A stretch of 8,276 nt of DNA from Bacillota bacterium (GTDB lineage: Bacteria > Bacillota > Clostridia > Christensenellales > Aristaeellaceae), in contig JAEXCG010000123.1 of assembly GCA_023402355.1 (NCBI GenBank), positions 1-8,276 of the forward strand, read 5' to 3'. Below are positions 5,835-8,276 of this stretch, piece by piece; position 1 is the stretch's first letter; the number at the start of each line of letters is the position of its first letter. The translations under genes were made by a program, and so were the position numbers. The notes below the pieces were generated by a model. The model was not told the DNA's origin. It ran no database searches and worked only from the letters and a program-made list of their open reading frames with translations.

Positions 5835-6877
5835 GACGGACGGACGGCAGGCGGCGCGTCGCCGCGATAGCGCTTGCGCTTGCCCTGAGCGCGCCGTGCG
5901 CGGCGCTTTCGGAGCGCGCGATTTCCGTGCCCGCCGCCGAGGCGACGCCGGCGGAGGCATCCGCGGACTTCGCAAAGCCCGAGGCAAAGGTGGAGTGGCC
6001 CGTGTTTGCGCCGGAGTTGGATGCGCAGGGGTATCCGCTCCGGGGCGAAACCGTGTTCGAGGACGACGAGGCGGGCGTCTGGTTCTACGCTTCGCCTTCC
6101 CTCGTCGTGCGCGTCGACCGCATCTTCGACCCGGAGGCGGTGGTCACCTGGTACGAGGCGCAGGTCTTCTGCGACACGCGGCGGGAGCATTTCGGCTCCG
6201 TGCTCTACAACCCGGATAAGCCGCAGAAAAAGCACGTGCAGGCGTCGCTGATCGCCCGGGAGAATCAGGTCGTCTTCGCCATGAACACGGACTACTACAC
6301 CTACCGCATCGGCCGCAAGGCGATCGTCGGCATGGTGATTCGCGGAGGCAACGTGTTTTTCGACCGCGTGCCGCCGGCGAATCGCGACAAGTTTCCCAAT
6401 CTGGACACCCTGGCGATGTACGAGGACGGAAGCTGGGGCGTCTATCACTCGGACGAGCTCACCGCGGAGGAATACCTCGCGCGCGGCGCGGTGGACGTGT
6501 TTTCCTTCGGCCCCTACCTCGTGCGGGACGGCGAGATCAACCCGAAGCTCGCGGAGCGGGAAGCCAATCTCACGAGCCAGCAGCCGCGCTGCGCGGTCGG
6601 CATGGTGGAGCCGGGGCATTATTTCGCGATTCTGGGCGAGGGGCGCATCCGCAACGTCAGCGTGGGCGTCACCATCATGTTCCTGGCCGAGCACATGAAG
6701 GCGGCGGGCTGCACGCAGGCGCTCACCCTGGACGGCGGGCAGACCGCGGTCATGGTCTTCATGGGCAGGCAGATCACGCGCATCGGCAAGTACGACGGAG
6801 GAAAGACGAACGCGCGGACGACGACGGAGATCATGGGGATCGGCCGGTCGGACCGCATCGCGCCGGACGAAAAGTAA
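5831..6877 (+). CDS. Secreted phosphodiester glycosidase family protein (NAGPA/DUF2233 domain)
   Basis: A 348-residue exported protein. Residues 1-25 are a signal peptide (MRRTDGRRR, hydrophobic core, SAPCAA) with no good lipobox. An Ala/Glu/Pro-rich linker (about 28-60) precedes a phosphodiester glycosidase domain (about 135-340). This domain is named for the human enzyme that removes GlcNAc from GlcNAc-1-phospho-6-mannose. Visible family motifs are QASLIARENQVVFAMNTDYY (137-156), FGPYLVRDG (226-234), QPRCAVGMVEPGHYFAIL (251-268) and GCTQALTLDGGQTA (293-306). In many relatives the last reads LDGGGS and the 'NGGYF' position has glycines, so this is a divergent member. Bacterial relatives are exported and thought to act on glycan phosphodiesters; the substrate here is unknown. 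AGGGGAGG (5814-5821) precedes the ATG, which overlaps the deacetylase stop by four bases. It is last in the operon, followed by a terminator. Confidence 0.88.
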   Translation: MRRTDGRRRVAAIALALALSAPCAALSERAISVPAAEATPAEASADFAKPEAKVEWPVFAPELDAQGYPLRGETVFEDDEAGVWFYASPSLVVRVDRIFDPEAVVTWYEAQVFCDTRREHFGSVLYNPDKPQKKHVQASLIARENQVVFAMNTDYYTYRIGRKAIVGMVIRGGNVFFDRVPPANRDKFPNLDTLAMYEDGSWGVYHSDELTAEEYLARGAVDVFSFGPYLVRDGEINPKLAEREANLTSQQPRCAVGMVEPGHYFAILGEGRIRNVSVGVTIMFLAEHMKAAGCTQALTLDGGQTAVMVFMGRQITRIGKYDGGKTNARTTTEIMGIGRSDRIAPDEK

Positions 6878-6882
6878 GCGGA

Positions 6883-6924
6883 GGGCTGCGGCAGAAGAAA
6901 GAAGGTCTGCCGCAGCCCTTTTTT
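6883..6924 (+). terminator. Intrinsic terminator of the secreted-protein operon
   Basis: A perfect 13-bp stem pairs 6883-6895 with 6906-6918 around a ten-base purine loop, followed by six T (6919-6924). It starts five bases after the stop codon, so it closes the operon. Confidence 0.95.
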
Positions 6925-6932
6925 ACCCTGAC

Positions 6933-6967
6933 GCGCCGAGGGCGGAAAAGCGTCCGCCCGCAGGCGC
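6933..6967 (+). repeat. Second nested inverted repeat between operon and DUF2508 gene
   Basis: An inner 7-bp stem (GGGCGGA 6940-6946 with TCCGCCC 6953-6959) sits inside an outer 5-bp stem (GCGCC 6933-6937 with GGCGC 6963-6967). There is no T-run, so it is not a normal terminator. It may be a transcript end-protecting hairpin or a GC-rich coincidence. Confidence 0.35.
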
Positions 6968-6974
6968 ATTTGTG

Positions 6975-7003
6975 TCATGCATCCGTCGGGAAGGCGATAC
7001 AAT
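6975..7003 (+). promoter_or_regulatory. Possible sigma-E-like sporulation promoter for the DUF2508–bofA pair
   Basis: GATACAAT at 6996-7003 matches seven of eight bases of the mother-cell sigma-E -10 consensus (CATACAAT). A partial -35 match, TCATGCA at 6975-6981 (four of seven to KMATATT), is spaced by 14 bases. As a sigma-A site, TACAAT (6998-7003) lacks a good -35 at 17 bases. The downstream gene is bofA, which in B. subtilis belongs to the sigma-E regulon. Confidence 0.35.
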
Positions 7004-7032
7004 GGCATATACGGGAAGTGGAGGCGAAGGAG

Positions 7033-7305
7033 ATGCGGGATTTTCTCGATTTGCTCGGGCTGCGCCCGGCGAGCGAGCGGGATGCGCTGTGGGAGGCCGC
7101 CCGGCGCGCGCGGGACGACGAGCGGGAAGCCGAAGGCGCGATGGACTGGACGCTCGACCGCGAGGCGCTGGAAATGCTCGCGCTGCAGGCGGAGGCCGCG
7201 CGCCGCCGCCACGCCTATTACACGCGGCTTTGGCGGGAGATGGGCACGGCGCACGAGGCGCCCGAAGCGGAGGCTGCGCATATGAGCATGGAGGAGATCG
7301 AATGA
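7033..7305 (+). CDS. DUF2508 (YaaL-like) family protein
   Basis: A 90-residue, highly charged, mostly helical cytoplasmic protein without signal peptide or membrane segment. Size, the acidic/basic helical pattern (ALEMLALQAEAARRRHAYYTRLWREMG) and its place directly before bofA match DUF2508, represented by B. subtilis YaaL. YaaL also sits immediately upstream of bofA. Its function is unknown in any organism I know of. The family call therefore leans on synteny as much as on residues. GGAGG (7020-7024) eight bases before ATG 7033 sets the start. The frame is open further upstream (to 6970), but without a ribosome binding site. The last codons overlap bofA in ATGA (7302-7305). Unlike B. subtilis, recR is not directly upstream: the previous genes are the secreted-protein operon. 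Confidence 0.72.
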   Translation: MRDFLDLLGLRPASERDALWEAARRARDDEREAEGAMDWTLDREALEMLALQAEAARRRHAYYTRLWREMGTAHEAPEAEAAHMSMEEIE

Positions 7306-7547
7306 ACGTTTCAATCGTATGGACGCTGGCCTTTGGGCTGGGGATGGCGGCGCTCTTCGTCGCGGGGCGGATGCTGGTCGGCGCGCGCGGCTGGAGGCGG
7401 CTCGTATACGCTCTGGCGGGGATCGCGGCGCTGTGCATCGGCAAGGCGGCGGGGCTGGCCGTGGGGCTCAACCTGCTCACGGTGGCCGTGAGCGCCGTGC
7501 TGGGCGTGCCGGGGGCGCTGCTGATCGCGGCGTTCAGCTTCCTGTAA
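7302..7547 (+). CDS. bofA: BofA family protein, inhibitor of pro-sigma-K processing
   Basis: An 81-residue integral membrane protein. In B. subtilis, BofA sits in the forespore outer membrane with SpoIVFA. There it holds the intramembrane protease SpoIVFB inactive until the forespore signals that pro-sigma-K may be cleaved. Here two to three hydrophobic segments are visible (about 5-26, 34-54 and 57-78). The family's signature region NLLTVAVSAVLGVPGALL at 57-74 has the conserved Asn-x-x-Thr and LGxPG elements. GGAGGAG (7290-7296) five bases before ATG 7302 and a 4-base overlap with the DUF2508 gene indicate coupled translation. No hairpin terminator is visible after the TAA, only T-rich stretches at 7552-7566. 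Its presence suggests a spore former, although some asporogenous Clostridia keep bofA-like genes and the protease partner is outside the window. Confidence 0.88.
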   Translation: MNVSIVWTLAFGLGMAALFVAGRMLVGARGWRRLVYALAGIAALCIGKAAGLAVGLNLLTVAVSAVLGVPGALLIAAFSFL

Positions 7548-7568
7548 ACTTTTTGTGCGTTTTTCCGC

Positions 7569-7598
7569 TTGTGCCCTTTTGAAAGCCTATGGTATACT
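7569..7598 (+). promoter_or_regulatory. Promoter of cggR (extended -10)
   Basis: TATACT (7593-7598) is preceded by TGG (7590-7592), forming an extended -10. A weak -35, TTGTGC (7569-7574), lies 18 bases upstream. The predicted start is about 7604-7606, at the first base of the operator repeats, so a bound regulator would block initiation or early elongation. Confidence 0.65.
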
Positions 7599-7604
7599 AC
7601 GAAG

Positions 7605-7639
7605 TGGGACAAAAATTGGCAAGCGGGACAAATAATGCC
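7605..7639 (+). promoter_or_regulatory. CggR operator, two direct repeats
   Basis: Two half-operators read tGGGAC-N6-TGGC (7605-7620) and CGGGAC-N6-TGCC (7624-7639). They match the B. subtilis cggR-gapA operator plan as I recall it, CGGGAC-N6-TGTC-N4-CGGGAC-N6-TGTC, except for the inner base of each TGTC and one base less between repeats (period 19 rather than 20). In B. subtilis, CggR binds this site and fructose-1,6-bisphosphate releases it, coupling glycolytic gene expression to sugar flux. Confidence 0.8.
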
Positions 7640-7672
7640 CGCGCGACTTCGCAAAGAGGTGCGCAGTTACAG

Positions 7673-8276
7673 ATGGATTTAGAGATGATGGATACGGTCG
7701 CGCGGCTCGCGCCGGACCTGTGGCAGCAGATGGGCGTGCGGGCGCTGGTGCTCGAGCGCATCGGCGCGCTGCAGCCGATCGGCAGACGCGCGCTCGCCTC
7801 GCGCCTGAACCTGCCGGAACGCGAGGTGCGGGCCCAGGCGGCGGCGCTGCGGGAGGCGGGCTTCGTGGAGCTGGACGCCGCCGGCATGACGCTGACGCCT
7901 TCGGCGCAGGGCGTGCTCTGCGCGGCGCGCGAGATCAGCCACGGCATCCGCGCGCTGTCGATGCTGGAGGCGTCGCTTTCAAGGCGGCTCGGCGTGTCGC
8001 GCGTGGTGGTCGTGCCGGGCGACGCGGACGAGGACGAATACGTCACCACGGAGGTGGGCATCGCGGCCGGGCAGCGCCTGCGCGGGCTGCTGCGGGACGG
8101 GGCCGTGCTTGCGGTCACGGGCGGCACGACGATCGCGCAGGTCGCGCGAAACCTGCCGGTCTGCGCGCCGCTGGACGTGCTCGTCGTGCCCGCGCGCGGC
8201 GGCAACGGACGAGCTGTGGAGACGCAGGCGGGGACCCTGGCCGCGCTGATCGCCCAGCATCTGGGCGGCCACAACC
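7673..8276 (+). CDS. cggR: CggR, central glycolytic genes regulator (SorC/DeoR family), 5' part
   Basis: The frame is open to the window edge, giving 201 residues of a protein normally about 340 long. Residues about 1-88 form the winged-helix DNA-binding region: APDLWQQMGVRALVLERI, then LQPIGRRALASRLNLPEREVRAQAAALREAGFVEL and GMTLTPSAQG. This pattern and order are specific to CggR rather than other SorC proteins. Residues from about 95 start the sugar-phosphate-binding domain: LAVTGGTTIAQVA (146-158) and VVPARGGNGRAVETQAGTLAA (171-191) are the conserved phosphate-binding loops. In B. subtilis, CggR represses the gapA operon when fructose-1,6-bisphosphate is low. AGAGGTG at 7655-7661 precedes ATG 7673, and its operator lies in its own promoter. 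gapA is expected immediately beyond the window. Confidence 0.95.
   Translation, partial: MDLEMMDTVARLAPDLWQQMGVRALVLERIGALQPIGRRALASRLNLPEREVRAQAAALREAGFVELDAAGMTLTPSAQGVLCAAREISHGIRALSMLEASLSRRLGVSRVVVVPGDADEDEYVTTEVGIAAGQRLRGLLRDGAVLAVTGGTTIAQVARNLPVCAPLDVLVVPARGGNGRAVETQAGTLAALIAQHLGGHN

Noticed and set aside
5744..6694. A 316-codon open frame on the minus strand opposite the glycosidase gene
   Set aside because: Same shadow-frame composition; the plus strand encodes a recognisable NAGPA domain with a signal peptide and ribosome binding site.
6933..6967. A second terminator after the operon
   Set aside because: The nested stems are clear but are followed by ATTTGTG rather than a T-run, and the perfect terminator at 6883-6924 already does the job.
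7589..7600. A further XRE operator copy (ATGGTATACTAC) in the cggR promoter
   Set aside because: It fits ATGnTATAnCAT only in its first part and is fully explained by the extended -10 element of the promoter.
1..8276. CRISPR arrays, tRNA or rRNA genes, insertion sequences
   Set aside because: No regularly spaced repeats, no tRNA cloverleaf or rRNA segment, and no transposase or terminal inverted repeats were seen on either strand.

Overview
The window is high-GC DNA from a spore-forming low-branching Firmicute, most likely a gut-type Clostridia lineage (Christensenellales- or Oscillospiraceae-like). The clues are a DUF2508 (YaaL)–bofA gene pair, a CggR regulator with a B. subtilis-like operator, glmS, an M23 peptidase, AGGAGG-type ribosome binding sites and T-tailed hairpin terminators. 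The lineage is inferred from gene content; no marker fixes it to genus.

Layout. (1) 1-69: last 22 codons of an M23 peptidase. (2) 90-2149: promoter, structured leader, glmS and a strong, probably bidirectional terminator. (3) 2187-2471, minus strand: a small XRE repressor-like protein convergent with glmS. (4) 2472-3622: a divergent promoter region, then a secreted protein with beta-solenoid-like repeats and its own terminator. (5) 3731-6924: promoter, three tightly coupled genes and a terminator. The genes encode a secreted DUF6273 protein, a secreted discoidin-like plus PIG-L deacetylase protein, and a secreted phosphodiester glycosidase (NAGPA domain). (6) 6975-7547: a DUF2508 protein and BofA, translationally coupled. 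(7) 7569-8276: promoter, two-repeat operator and the start of cggR, running off the window; gapA would be expected next.

The central region (2187-6877) is the accessory part. One XRE regulator sits beside four genes whose products all carry export signals. An identical 12-base near-palindrome (pattern ATGnTATAnCAT) lies in both intergenic promoter regions: at the probable promoter of the regulator gene and over the -10 of the three-gene operon. A degenerate copy lies 20 bases from the first, beside the -35 of the secreted repeat protein gene. The simplest reading is that the XRE protein represses itself, the repeat protein and the operon, forming a small cell-surface or extracellular glycan-processing regulon. 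The deacetylase and phosphodiester glycosidase families both include members acting on GlcNAc linked through phosphate, so a shared amino-sugar phosphodiester substrate is a reasonable but untested guess.

The flanks are housekeeping: amino-sugar synthesis (glmS), sporulation checkpoint control (bofA) and glycolytic regulation (cggR). Long open frames antisense to the real genes are by-products of high GC and are not annotated.
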